A DNA stretch of 38,318 bases from Lachnospiraceae bacterium (GCA_017408735.1 JAFQUB010000033.1:1-38318); one strand, 5' to 3'. Numbered from the stretch's first letter, positions 25,386 through 34,615 are shown. A program made the numbers and translations. The notes: generated from the letters alone by a model not told the origin.

Positions 25386-25928
25386 ATGAGTAATGTAATT
25401 GTATTTTTAGCAGATGGTTTTGAAGAAATTGAGGGACTCACCGTTGTGGATTTATTGCGGAGAGCGGGAATTAAAGTAACGACTGTTTCTATCAAAGAAG
25501 AAAAAGAAGTTATGGGTGCTCACCAGATTCAGGTGATGGCAGATGTGAAGTTAAGTCAGGCAGATTTTAATGGAGTAGACATGCTTGTATTACCGGGAGG
25601 AATGCCGGGAACACTTCATTTAGGGGAATGTAAGGTAGTAACTGAAAAATGTGTGGAATTTTTCAAGGCAGGAAAAGAAGTGGCAGCAATCTGCGCGGCA
25701 CCAAGTGTGTTAGGAGATTTGGGTATTTTAGAAGGAAAGAGATGTACCTGTTATCCGGGATTTGAAGATCGCTTAAAAGGAATTGTCAGTACCAATCCGG
25801 TGGAAGCAGACGGAAATGTGACTACCAGTCGAGGTATGGGAACTGCCATTCCATTTGCATTGAAATTAATTGAAAAGTTAGTCAGTGCAGAAAAGGCAAA
25901 AGAAATTAAGGAATCGATTATTTATTAA
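25386..25928 (+). CDS. DJ-1/PfpI family protein
   Basis: This 180-residue cytoplasmic protein has the class I glutamine amidotransferase-like fold. The conserved nucleophile-elbow cysteine is C103 in AAICAAPSVLG. The acidic residue that usually activates it corresponds to E15 in ADGFEEIEG. LPGGMPGT (about 69-76) is another family mark, and the length is typical of the DJ-1/ThiJ/YajL branch. Members act as protein chaperones, deglycases or stress-protection proteins; the exact activity is uncertain for the whole family. It is first in a unit with the heterodimeric ABC exporter (42-base gap). Confidence 0.92.
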   Translation: MSNVIVFLADGFEEIEGLTVVDLLRRAGIKVTTVSIKEEKEVMGAHQIQVMADVKLSQADFNGVDMLVLPGGMPGTLHLGECKVVTEKCVEFFKAGKEVAAICAAPSVLGDLGILEGKRCTCYPGFEDRLKGIVSTNPVEADGNVTTSRGMGTAIPFALKLIEKLVSAEKAKEIKESIIY

Positions 25929-25970
25929 GTTTTTTCAGAGTAGCGTTGGAAGTAGAAAATGGAGTAAAAA

Positions 25971-27719
25971 ATGAAGAAACTGTTAGTTTATTTGAAAGAT
26001 TATAAAAAAGAAACGGTATTAGGTCCGTTGTTCAAGTTATTGGAAGCTTCCTTTGAATTGATTGTGCCGCTGGTGGTGGCTTCCATCATTGATGTGGGCA
26101 TTGGCAATGGTGATAAGGACTATATACTGAAAATGTGCGGCGTTATGGTACTATTGGGAGTGGTGGGGCTTGCATCCTCTATCACAGCCCAGTATTTTGC
26201 GGCAAAGGCTGCCACCGGTTTTGCAACTAAGTTAAGACATGCTCTGTTTGCTCATATACAGAGCTTGTCTTTTTCTGAAATCGACAGAATAGGAACCTCC
26301 ACCATGATTACCCGAATGACCAGTGATATTAATCAGCTACAGTCAGGAGTAAACATGGTACTGCGTTTGTTTTTGCGTTCTCCCTTTATTGTGTTTGGGG
26401 CAATGATTATGGCATTTACCATCGATGTAAAGGCCGCATTGGTGTTTGTGGTTACCATTCCGTTGTTGTCTTTGGTAGTGTTTGGGATTATGGCAGTCAG
26501 CATACCATTGTACAAAAAAGTGCAGGGAGCATTGGATAAAATTTTGTCAATCACCAGAGAAAATTTAACCGGTATCCGTGTGATTCGTGCTTTTGGAAAG
26601 GAAACCTCTGAAATTTCAGAATTCCGCCAAAGTAATGAAGACTTCACTGCAATGCAAATGAGGGTGGGAAGAATTTCTGCCTTAATGAATCCTATGACCT
26701 ATATTATCATTAATTTTGGAATTATTGTATTGGTGTGGGTAGGAGCTGTACGGGTTAATAATGGAAATATTACTCAGGGGGAAGTAGTCGCATTGTATAA
26801 TTATATGTCTCAGATTTTGGTGGAATTGATTAAGCTTGCAAACTTAATTGTAACTATTACCAAAGCAGTTGCCTGTGGAGGAAGAATTGAGCAGGTATTG
26901 GAGATGAGGTCATCACTGACAGAACCCCAAGAAACAGGAAACCAACAAGTAGAGCAAACCTCCAATGGTGCAAAGGTCGTCTTTGAGCAGGTAGGTATGG
27001 CATATCAGGGTGCAGGAGAGGAAGCCTTAAGTGATATTTCTTTTACCGTAAATGGGGGAGAAACCATTGGTATTATTGGAGGAACCGGTTCTGGAAAAAC
27101 ATCTCTGGTACATCTGATACCAAGATTTTATGATGCCAGCCGTGGAAAAGTACTGGTAGATGGCAGGGATGTTAAGGACTATTCGTTAAAAGAACTTCGC
27201 CAAAAGGTTGGTATCGTAATGCAGAAAAGTGTACTGTTTAAGGGAACCATTCGGGAAAATATCTGCTGGGGCAAGGACAATGCCACGGAAGAGGAAATTT
27301 GGGAAGCTTTGGAAATTGCCCAGGCAAAAGAAATTGTAAATAATAAGCCGGAAGGATTGGAAACTATGGTGAGCCAGGGGGCTAAAAATTTGTCTGGGGG
27401 TCAAAAACAGCGTCTTTCCATTGCAAGAGCCATAGTGAAGAAACCAGAGGTTTTGATTTTGGATGATAGTGCTTCTGCTCTGGATTATGCAACAGATGCA
27501 AAACTCCGCAAAGCAATTGCAGGGTTAAAGAACACTATGACAGTGTTTATTGTATCCCAGAGAGCATCTTCCATTATGCATGCAGACAAAATTATCGTGT
27601 TAGATGATGGAAAAATTGTGGGAATGGGAACCCATGAAGAATTAAAGAGAGATTGTGAAGTGTACCAGGAAATTTACTATTCTCAGTATGAAAAGGAGGA
27701 AAACCATGAAGAAGCATAA
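25971..27719 (+). CDS. ABC exporter half-transporter, subunit with degenerate ATP site
   Basis: This 582-residue fused membrane-ATPase protein has a six-helix exporter domain at residues 1-320 and an ATPase domain at about 335-575. Walker A is GGTGSGKTS from residue 370, the signature is LSGGQKQR, and Walker B is VLILDDSAS. There the catalytic Glu after the Walker B Asp (D498) is replaced by Asp (D499). This replacement is the mark of the non-hydrolysing site in heterodimeric exporters of the TM287/288, LmrCD and BmrCD type. The next gene, overlapping by 14 bases, supplies the partner. The substrate may be a drug, peptide or lipid and cannot be told. Confidence 0.92.
   Translation: MKKLLVYLKDYKKETVLGPLFKLLEASFELIVPLVVASIIDVGIGNGDKDYILKMCGVMVLLGVVGLASSITAQYFAAKAATGFATKLRHALFAHIQSLSFSEIDRIGTSTMITRMTSDINQLQSGVNMVLRLFLRSPFIVFGAMIMAFTIDVKAALVFVVTIPLLSLVVFGIMAVSIPLYKKVQGALDKILSITRENLTGIRVIRAFGKETSEISEFRQSNEDFTAMQMRVGRISALMNPMTYIIINFGIIVLVWVGAVRVNNGNITQGEVVALYNYMSQILVELIKLANLIVTITKAVACGGRIEQVLEMRSSLTEPQETGNQQVEQTSNGAKVVFEQVGMAYQGAGEEALSDISFTVNGGETIGIIGGTGSGKTSLVHLIPRFYDASRGKVLVDGRDVKDYSLKELRQKVGIVMQKSVLFKGTIRENICWGKDNATEEEIWEALEIAQAKEIVNNKPEGLETMVSQGAKNLSGGQKQRLSIARAIVKKPEVLILDDSASALDYATDAKLRKAIAGLKNTMTVFIVSQRASSIMHADKIIVLDDGKIVGMGTHEELKRDCEVYQEIYYSQYEKEENHEEA
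27694..27699 (+). promoter_or_regulatory. Ribosome binding site fixing the second exporter start
   Basis: AGGAGG is 6 bases before ATG 27706, inside the end of the preceding gene. It excludes the in-frame ATG at 27655. Confidence 0.8.
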
Positions 27720-29454
27720 AAAAGCAAACAAAGGAACCATGAAAAAAGTGCTTCAATATGTGGGAAGATACTGGTATCTTGTGGTTTTGTCCATACTCCT
27801 TGCAGCGGTGTCGGCACTGCTTACGTTATATGTGCCTATTTTAATCGGTGATGCCATTGATTTAATTGTGGGAAAAGGCCAAGTGGATTTTTCGGCTGTT
27901 CTTTCTTATTTAATAAAGTCCGGAGTGGTGATTCTTATTGTGGCGGTAGCCCAGTGGATTATGAATGTATGCAATAACAGGATTTCTTACCGGGTGGTTC
28001 GTGATATTCGTAAAGATGCTTTTGATAAATTGCAGGTTTTGCCGTTAAAGTATCTGGATGGTCATCCGTCTGGAGAAATTGTCAGCAGAATTATTGCAGA
28101 TGTGGAGCAGTTTTCCGAAGGGCTGTTATTGGGATTCACCCAGTTCTTTACCGGAGTAGTAACAATTCTTGGAACTTTGTTTTTTATGGTGATTTTGAAT
28201 CCGAAAATTACCATTGTGGTAGTATGTATTACTCCGGTTTCCCTATTGCTGGCAGCTTTTATTGCAAGAAAAACCTATTCCATGTTTAAAATTCAGTCAG
28301 AAACTAAGGGAGAGCAGACAGGAATTATTGATGAAATGATTGGAAACCAGAAGGTAGTGCAGGCATTTTTGCAGGAAGATAATGTGCTGGAACGTTTTGA
28401 TGAGGTAAATGAAAGACTGCGTGAATGTTCTTTGCGGGCAATATTCTTTTCTTCCATCACAAATCCTGCCACAAGATTTGTGAATGGTCTGGTATATGCA
28501 GGGGTAGGATTTACTGGTGCCATTGCTGTAGTAAATGGAAACTTAAGCGTTGGACAGTTATCTTGTTTTTTAAGTTATGCCAACCAGTACACAAAACCTT
28601 TCAATGAAATTTCCGGCGTTATCACAGAATTACAGAACGCTTTTGCTTGTGCGGCCAGAATTTTTGACTTTATTGATGAAACACCTCAGACACCGGAAAA
28701 AGAAAATGCAGATGTGTTGCAGCAGGTACAGGGCAAAGTGGATTTAGAGGCTGTAAGTTTTTCCTATGAACCGGAACAAAAGTTAATTGAACATTTGGAT
28801 TTGAAGGTGAATCCGGGACAGCGTGTGGCCATTGTAGGTCCAACAGGCTGTGGAAAAACAACCATGATTAATTTGCTGATGCGTTTTTATGATGTAACTG
28901 GAGGAAAGATTCAGGTAGACGGAAAAGATATCAAAGATGTCACTAGAAACAGTCTTCGCACCTCCTATGGCATGGTATTGCAGGAAACCTGGCTAAGAGA
29001 AGGAACCATAAGAGAAAACCTCACTATGGGAAAACCCGATGCTACGGAAGAAGAAATTATTGCAGCCGCAAAGGCAGCACACGCTCATTCCTTTATCAAG
29101 CGTATGTCAAAGGGATATGACACAGAAATCCAAGAAGGCGGCGAAGGCCTGTCCCAAGGCCAAAAACAGCTATTATGCATCGCACGCATTATGTTAAGCC
29201 TGCCGCCAATGCTGATATTAGATGAAGCAACCTCTTCCATAGATACCAGGACGGAGTTGAAAATTCAGAATGCTTTTGCAAAAATGATGGAAGGCAGAAC
29301 CAGCTTTATTGTAGCCCACCGGTTGTCAACCATTAAAGAGGCGGATATTATTCTGGTTATGAAAGAGGGGAAAATTATAGAGCAGGGAAATCATGAATCT
29401 TTGCTGAGAAAACGCGGGTTCTATTATGAACTGTATCAAAGTCAATTCTCGTAG
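27706..29454 (+). CDS. ABC exporter half-transporter, subunit with catalytic ATP site
   Basis: This 582-residue partner of the preceding protein has the same layout: a lysine-rich N-terminus, six membrane helices and a C-terminal ATPase. Walker A is GPTGCGKTT from residue 378, the signature is the variant LSQGQKQLL, and Walker B is LILDEATSS with the catalytic Glu intact (D506-E507). A changed signature here together with a changed Walker B Glu in the partner would leave one full and one degenerate ATP site, as known for heterodimeric exporters. The genes overlap by 14 bases, consistent with translational coupling and a fixed 1:1 complex. Confidence 0.92.
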   Translation: MKKHKKANKGTMKKVLQYVGRYWYLVVLSILLAAVSALLTLYVPILIGDAIDLIVGKGQVDFSAVLSYLIKSGVVILIVAVAQWIMNVCNNRISYRVVRDIRKDAFDKLQVLPLKYLDGHPSGEIVSRIIADVEQFSEGLLLGFTQFFTGVVTILGTLFFMVILNPKITIVVVCITPVSLLLAAFIARKTYSMFKIQSETKGEQTGIIDEMIGNQKVVQAFLQEDNVLERFDEVNERLRECSLRAIFFSSITNPATRFVNGLVYAGVGFTGAIAVVNGNLSVGQLSCFLSYANQYTKPFNEISGVITELQNAFACAARIFDFIDETPQTPEKENADVLQQVQGKVDLEAVSFSYEPEQKLIEHLDLKVNPGQRVAIVGPTGCGKTTMINLLMRFYDVTGGKIQVDGKDIKDVTRNSLRTSYGMVLQETWLREGTIRENLTMGKPDATEEEIIAAAKAAHAHSFIKRMSKGYDTEIQEGGEGLSQGQKQLLCIARIMLSLPPMLILDEATSSIDTRTELKIQNAFAKMMEGRTSFIVAHRLSTIKEADIILVMKEGKIIEQGNHESLLRKRGFYYELYQSQFS

Positions 29455-29468
29455 GATGGAGGTTGGCA

Positions 29469-29561
29469 ATGGGGGACGAAGATTTTAGCGGGAGGTACCA
29501 TATGCGACTCCGGCCACCCCACCTAAATCGACAAATATTAAAAAAATATTACAAAATTTAA
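29469..29561 (+). CDS. Possible 30-residue basic peptide
   Basis: ATG 29469 lies 6 bases after a GGAGG and opens a 30-codon frame (MGDEDFSGRYHMRLRPPH...) ending in a lysine/tyrosine-rich tail, 14 bases after the exporter stop. Its first half is clearly more GC-rich than the surroundings. It could be a small peptide handled by the exporter, or chance. No homology is recognised. Confidence 0.25.
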   Translation: MGDEDFSGRYHMRLRPPHLNRQILKKYYKI

Positions 29562-29569
29562 AAAAGTAC

Positions 29570-29598
29570 TAGACAAAATTTAAAAAGTATGTTATATT
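29570..29598 (+). promoter_or_regulatory. Promoter of the candidate small RNA
   Basis: TAGACA, a 17-base spacer and TATATT predict a transcript start near 29605. Confidence 0.55.
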
Positions 29599-29604
29599 TA
29601 TTTT

Positions 29605-29776
29605 GCTGTACAAGGGAAGCAAACTTCAGGACGCGAAAGAAGATTTGCCCCTCCCTATAAATTATACCTTTTTTAGTAAATTTATACTCCCCAAAATAAA
29701 TTTACTACTCCCCCTCATTATTATTATATAGTTTTTATGAAAAGAGCGCAGTTGCCAAGCAACTTCGCTCTTTTTA
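29605..29776 (+). ncRNA. Candidate small RNA with three C-rich motifs
   Basis: About 170 bases lie between a promoter (29570-29598) and a terminator (29740-29774), with no plausible coding frame. A first hairpin joins GCAAACTTC and GAAGATTTGC around AGGACGCGAAA. A second is an 11-bp perfect stem (29674-29684 with 29697-29707) whose 12-base loop is TACTCCCCAAAA. C-rich stretches occur at 29648-29655 (CCCCTCCC), 29687-29692 (CTCCCC, in the loop) and 29708-29716 (CTCCCCCTC, unpaired). They are complementary to AGGAGG/GGGGAG-type ribosome binding sites. Small RNAs of Gram-positive bacteria such as RsaE and LhrC work through comparable UCCC motifs. A 5' leader of the next gene is less likely, because a terminator and a new promoter intervene. 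Confidence 0.5.
29740..29774 (+). terminator. Terminator of the candidate small RNA
   Basis: AAAAGAGCG and AGTTGC pair with GCAACT and CGCTCTTTT around a CAA loop, followed by more T. Confidence 0.85.
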
Positions 29777-29792
29777 TGTTGTCTGCAATTCC

Positions 29793-29817
29793 TTTATTGA
29801 GAAAACCTCTCAATAAA
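29793..29817 (+). other. Hairpin just upstream of the surface-protein promoter
   Basis: TTTATTGAGA pairs with TCTCAATAAA (10 bp, loop AAACC), 5 bases before the -35 box. It could be an operator or a back-up terminator. Confidence 0.4.
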
Positions 29818-29821
29818 AATG

Positions 29822-29850
29822 TTGCGAAAATGTTACAACTTGTATATAAT
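29822..29850 (+). promoter_or_regulatory. Promoter of the FMN-binding surface protein
   Basis: TTGCGA, a 17-base spacer and TATAAT lie 67 bases before the start codon. Confidence 0.7.
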
Positions 29851-29917
29851 GCGTGAAGTTAGCTATTGCTAATTTAAGTTATACTTAGATAACAATGAAA
29901 ATACAGGAGGTAAGAAC

Positions 29918-32900
29918 GTGAATAACATATGTAAACGAATCAGTAAGAAACTACTGGCAGTTATGGTTGCGGCAACGGTTGTTTTTCAGGGAACTTCTGT
30001 TTCCGTTCTGGCGCAGACAGTAGACAATTCTTACAAAACAGGAACTTATACCGGTGAGGCGGTAGGTTATGATGGGGGTACCGTAAAGGTTACGGTAACT
30101 TTACAGGAGCAGGATGGAGTTGTGGTAATACAGGATATTTCCACAGAACAGACAGAACAGACTCCATCTTATTGGAAGAAAGCAGAGGCAATAGTAAAAT
30201 CCATTAAGAAAAATAATGGAACAGACAATGTGGATACCGTGTCAGGGGCAACCATCAGTTCTAAAGCTATTATTGCTGCAACAGATGCGGCTCTTTCAAA
30301 ATCCAAAGGAGAAAATATATTTGATGGTGGTGTTGGAAGTAAGTCTGATCCTTATTTGATTGCTTCTAAAGATACTTTTGAAGCCTTTGGAAAAATTGTG
30401 GCAGAGGGATACGATTATGCAGGAAAGTATATCGCTTTAAAGAATGATATCGATTTATCAGGCGAAGACTGGACCCCAATTGGAGATACTTCTCATACCT
30501 TTGCCGGGATTTTCCTTGGGAAAGGATATGTTATTTCCAATCTGACTATTGGAAGTCAGGATGCACCGGCGGATGTAGCCTATGCCGGATTATTTGGAGC
30601 TGTGGCAAATACAGCGCAGTTTTATGACGTAACAATTAATAACGTTTCTATTTATACAAAACCAACCAAAGCAGCCTATGCCGGTGGACTTGCAGCCTAT
30701 GCAAAGGTAAACACCAAATCCACAGAGGGTAGTGTATTTCAGAATTGTCATGTAAATGGTACTATTTCCGTAGATACGGATGGAAAAGCCATTATTATGG
30801 CAGGTGGATTGCTTGGATTTGGAAACCAGCATATGACAATGGCAAGTTGTGGAGCGGATGTATCATTAACAACAATTTCCGGAGCTAAGAATGCAAATGC
30901 CGGTGGTCTGGTGGGCTTTGCCAGCGTTCGTGCATTAGTGATGAACAGTTATGCCCTTGGTGATGTAATCACAGACAGTACCAATAGCGGAAGCAACAGT
31001 GCAGCCGGTCTGATTGCCGGAGGCAATGGAATGATTTACAACTGCTATGCGGATGTGGCTCTGACAGCAAAGCAGTCACAGACAAAAATCGGTGGCCTTA
31101 TTGGAACCGGAGCGACTACAACGATTGTAGCCAACAGCTATTACAATCAGGAAAAAGCAACCGACAGTGCGGGCAGCAATAACAGCGTTTATACTGATAT
31201 TACAGGAAAAACAAGTGAAGAATTAAAGAGCGAAGCATTCAGAAACTTACTGGCTGATAATCTTGTTTCTAAAAAGCAGGAAGAATTTGCAGCAAAAATT
31301 ACAGAAAATGCAGCTACTCTTTCCGGTTGTGATTTTGAAGCAAGAGTTGAAGCTGTAAATGAAGATTTCTATGATTGGGAAATCACAGGAGAAAAAGTTG
31401 TTCACAGTAAAGAAGTGTGGGCAAATGCTGTAATCGATGGTAACATCTTTGCATCCGGTGATGGAAGCAAAGAATCACCATACATAATTGAAACAGAAAC
31501 ACAGTTAAGAGATTTCGCTGCATCTCTTACAGCGAAAATCGATTATGAAAATCTTTATGTAGAACTGGGAAATGATATTCAGTTAACCAAAGAATGGATT
31601 CCGGTAGGTGAAGGCGAATATGCATTCAACGGAAACTTTGATGGAAAAAATCACAGTATTACAGGACTCTCCATTGGAACAAGTGAATCTCCATACGAAG
31701 ATTCCACAGGTGACACTGCAAGAGTTTACTTTGGATTTTTCGGTGTATTAGAGAAAAAGGCTGAAGTCCGTAACTTGAAGTTAGATGTATCTATCTATGC
31801 AACAAGCCCGCAGACCATCTATGTATCCGGTCTGGCAGGTTATATGAGTCAGTCTGTAGTGGATAATGTGCAGGTAACAGGAGAACTTCTGGGGATAACA
31901 ACCCATAACAGTGCCAATATTTTTGTTGGTGGTATTGGTGGCAGTATGTATAACCAGAAGCTGACTAACTGTACATGGAATGGAACAGCCCGTGCAGAAG
32001 CCGTGGGAGGAGTTGCCGAAGCAGGCGGTATTGTAGGCTTAAATAACAGAGGATTAATTGCAAACTGTCATGCCAAGGGACAAATTACAGGAACAGCGAA
32101 CAGAGTTGCAGAAGGTGCACCATCCTTAGGTGGTATTGCCGCAGTAAATGCAGGTACTATAGTAAACTGTTATGCCACAGCAGAAATTATTGCGGACTGC
32201 TATACAGGATACTGTGGAGCTTTGATTGGATGGGCAACGGGAATTGCAGATACATTCCAGTGTTATTACAGCACAGATACAAGAATGGTAACAGATGATA
32301 AGACAGAAAATCGTTTAGAAATCAGCCCTGCAGTTGCCTGCGGATGGAGCGTAGGACCTGGTATTAACGACGAAGGAGAACCATATACCGGAAGTGTAAG
32401 TCTGTTTGTGGAAGGCCTTTCCCAGGCTGAGATGGAAGGTGAAGTTTTAGCAGAAAAGTTAAACGGAAACTTTGCAAAATTCAGTGTGGATTTAAGCAAT
32501 GGAGGAAGACAGACAGGACATTGGAGTGGAAGTGAAGCATTAGCAGCTTCTCTGAAACAGTGGAAAGTAGAGAACAATCAGGTGGTTTTAAGCGAAACTC
32601 CGGCAGAAATTGTCTATGACACTGCTACCACAGAATATATTCAGGCACTGCTTCCGGTAGAAACAATTCAGTATAACGAAGGTACTTTCTACGGAAGAAA
32701 TGCAGAAAAAAATCTGATAGTAAAAATTGTGGTAGATGCAGAGAGAAAACTCACAGATATTCAGGTGACCCAAGGAGATGCCACAGCTTATACAGCAGAT
32801 ATTGTTAAAGCATTGGAAAACCAGAGTGCAGAAGGCCTAGAAGACAGTGGATTCAAAGAAGCGTTACAGACAGCCTTGGATAAATCAGAAGCAATGAATC

Positions 32901-34594
32901 CGACCACTTATGGCAAGGCAGAAAATCATATATTTGCAGGAGGTGACGGAAGTAAGGAACATCCATGGCAGATTGCCACAGAGGAACAGCTGATTGCATT
33001 TGCATCCTATGTAAATGAAGATGAAAATTATGAAGATAAGTATATTATTTTAACAGAAGATATTACATTAACAAAAGAATGGATTCCGGCAGGTTCTGTG
33101 GCACCATACGCTTTTGCCGGTACTTTTGATGGAAATGGAAAGAAGCTGGTAAATTTAATTATTGGTAGTGAAGAAAATCCATATACAGGAAAATATGCAG
33201 GCTTATTTGCCCATGTAAAAGGCGGAATTGTAAAAAATCTTACCATAGAGAAAGAGAACATTACCATTGCAAATACCGGTTCTGACCGTATTTATGCAGG
33301 TGGTGTGGCAGCGGCAATGGAACCGGGCGAAGCACAGGGATATCTGGATAATCTTCATGTAGATGGGAAAATTTCTATCCACTCTAATTCCGGTGCCTGC
33401 TATGCCGGAGGAATTACCGGGCAGGCGATGGGCGGAACTGTAACCAACTGTGGTACAAATGTGGAAATTCAGGCGGTTTCCGATGCATCTTGGGCATACG
33501 CCGGAGGAATTGCCGGTGTAAATGCAAGAAATGGTTTATTAAACAACTATGCTCAGGGAACAATTTATGCAAACGGACCTTTAAACAAAATAGCACTTGG
33601 AGGTATTGTTGGCTTCCATGCAGGTGCATCTTATAACAACTATGCAAATGTACAATTAACCTCTGCTACCAGCACAGGTGATATCGGTGGCATTGCAGGA
33701 AGAAATACCGGAATTGGCTACATGGCAGACTGTTATTACAATGAAAATGCAGTACAGAAAAATGCCGGTGTGAATGTGGCAGAAGTAAAAGCTGTAGGAA
33801 CCGTTGTGAATGGTGACAAGGATGGTTTAGGAGCCGTAGAAAATCTGGTCGGAAGAACAGAAACAGTCAGTGAAGAATTTGTAAGAATTTTAAATGAAAA
33901 TAGAACAGAAAATGAAAGACTGAATAAAGTACTTAGCCTGTTAAAAGATAACTGGAGTACTCCGATGAATGAAGCAGTTACTTTATTTAGCTGGAAGACG
34001 GTTGGAGGAAATGTTGTTTGTGCGTCGGGAGCAGTAGGAGATGTTATTTCACCAGAAACACCAAAGCCATCCCAGACAGTGATAGCGATTCCGACTGCGA
34101 AGCCAACAACTGTACCGGCAGTAACCCAAAAGGCAACACCTACACCAAAACCGGTAAAGAAAAACGATGTAATTGTAGTGAATGGTGCATCTTATAAGGT
34201 AACCGGCACTTCTAAGAAAGCAGCAACAGTGTCTTATCATGCATCAAAACGCAAGGATGCGAAGACAGTTACCATACCAAGTAAAGTCACCTATCAGGGT
34301 GTAACCTACAAAGTCACAGCCGTAAGCGCTAATGCATGTAATGGTATGAAAAAGCTTACTAAGGTAACCATTGGAGCAAATGTTAAAACCATCGGAAAAA
34401 ATGCTTTTAAGAACTGTAAAAAGTTAAAAACCATAACAATAAAGTCAAGCAAACTGAATTCTGTAGGAAAGAATGCCATTAAGGGAGTGAACAAAAAAGC
34501 AGTGATTAAGTGTCCTGCAAAACAGATGAAAAAGTATAAGAAACTCTTTAAGAAAAATACCGGTTATGTAAAGACTATGAAAATTAAAAAGTAA
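29918..34594 (+). CDS. Secreted FMN-binding protein with triplicated GLUG-type modules and LRR tail
   Basis: This 1558-residue surface protein starts at GTG, 7 bases after AGGAGG (29905-29910). Residues 1-33 form a signal peptide (KKLLAVMVAATVVF..., cut near VLAQ). Residues 38-132 are an FMN_bind domain with the flavin-attachment motif DTVSGAT; Thr112 is the predicted site of covalent FMN linkage by an ApbE-type transferase. Three long modules follow from about residues 135, 510 and 1005. Each opens with a GDGSK.(S/H)P stretch and continues with TKEWIP-like and FDGNGK-like motifs and glycine-rich GLUG-like repeats, suggesting a beta-helix. Residues 915-1000 are a second FMN_bind-like domain that lacks SGAT. 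A Pro/Thr linker (about 1375-1405) leads to a BspA-type LRR and lysine-rich end (1410-1558), like that of the gene at the window start. It may act in extracellular electron transfer or as a redox adhesin; the role is inferred. Confidence 0.85.
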   Translation: MNNICKRISKKLLAVMVAATVVFQGTSVSVLAQTVDNSYKTGTYTGEAVGYDGGTVKVTVTLQEQDGVVVIQDISTEQTEQTPSYWKKAEAIVKSIKKNNGTDNVDTVSGATISSKAIIAATDAALSKSKGENIFDGGVGSKSDPYLIASKDTFEAFGKIVAEGYDYAGKYIALKNDIDLSGEDWTPIGDTSHTFAGIFLGKGYVISNLTIGSQDAPADVAYAGLFGAVANTAQFYDVTINNVSIYTKPTKAAYAGGLAAYAKVNTKSTEGSVFQNCHVNGTISVDTDGKAIIMAGGLLGFGNQHMTMASCGADVSLTTISGAKNANAGGLVGFASVRALVMNSYALGDVITDSTNSGSNSAAGLIAGGNGMIYNCYADVALTAKQSQTKIGGLIGTGATTTIVANSYYNQEKATDSAGSNNSVYTDITGKTSEELKSEAFRNLLADNLVSKKQEEFAAKITENAATLSGCDFEARVEAVNEDFYDWEITGEKVVHSKEVWANAVIDGNIFASGDGSKESPYIIETETQLRDFAASLTAKIDYENLYVELGNDIQLTKEWIPVGEGEYAFNGNFDGKNHSITGLSIGTSESPYEDSTGDTARVYFGFFGVLEKKAEVRNLKLDVSIYATSPQTIYVSGLAGYMSQSVVDNVQVTGELLGITTHNSANIFVGGIGGSMYNQKLTNCTWNGTARAEAVGGVAEAGGIVGLNNRGLIANCHAKGQITGTANRVAEGAPSLGGIAAVNAGTIVNCYATAEIIADCYTGYCGALIGWATGIADTFQCYYSTDTRMVTDDKTENRLEISPAVACGWSVGPGINDEGEPYTGSVSLFVEGLSQAEMEGEVLAEKLNGNFAKFSVDLSNGGRQTGHWSGSEALAASLKQWKVENNQVVLSETPAEIVYDTATTEYIQALLPVETIQYNEGTFYGRNAEKNLIVKIVVDAERKLTDIQVTQGDATAYTADIVKALENQSAEGLEDSGFKEALQTALDKSEAMNPTTYGKAENHIFAGGDGSKEHPWQIATEEQLIAFASYVNEDENYEDKYIILTEDITLTKEWIPAGSVAPYAFAGTFDGNGKKLVNLIIGSEENPYTGKYAGLFAHVKGGIVKNLTIEKENITIANTGSDRIYAGGVAAAMEPGEAQGYLDNLHVDGKISIHSNSGACYAGGITGQAMGGTVTNCGTNVEIQAVSDASWAYAGGIAGVNARNGLLNNYAQGTIYANGPLNKIALGGIVGFHAGASYNNYANVQLTSATSTGDIGGIAGRNTGIGYMADCYYNENAVQKNAGVNVAEVKAVGTVVNGDKDGLGAVENLVGRTETVSEEFVRILNENRTENERLNKVLSLLKDNWSTPMNEAVTLFSWKTVGGNVVCASGAVGDVISPETPKPSQTVIAIPTAKPTTVPAVTQKATPTPKPVKKNDVIVVNGASYKVTGTSKKAATVSYHASKRKDAKTVTIPSKVTYQGVTYKVTAVSANACNGMKKLTKVTIGANVKTIGKNAFKNCKKLKTITIKSSKLNSVGKNAIKGVNKKAVIKCPAKQMKKYKKLFKKNTGYVKTMKIKK

Positions 34595-34615
34595 AATGGC
34601 AAAATGAATTTGTGT

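Noticed and set aside
29605..29660. Possible c-di-GMP-I (GEMM) riboswitch from GCAAACTTCAGGACGCGAAAG
   Set aside because: It recalls the GCAAAC...GGACGCAAAG part of that class, but the second half of the aptamer is missing and the downstream gene has its own promoter after a terminator.
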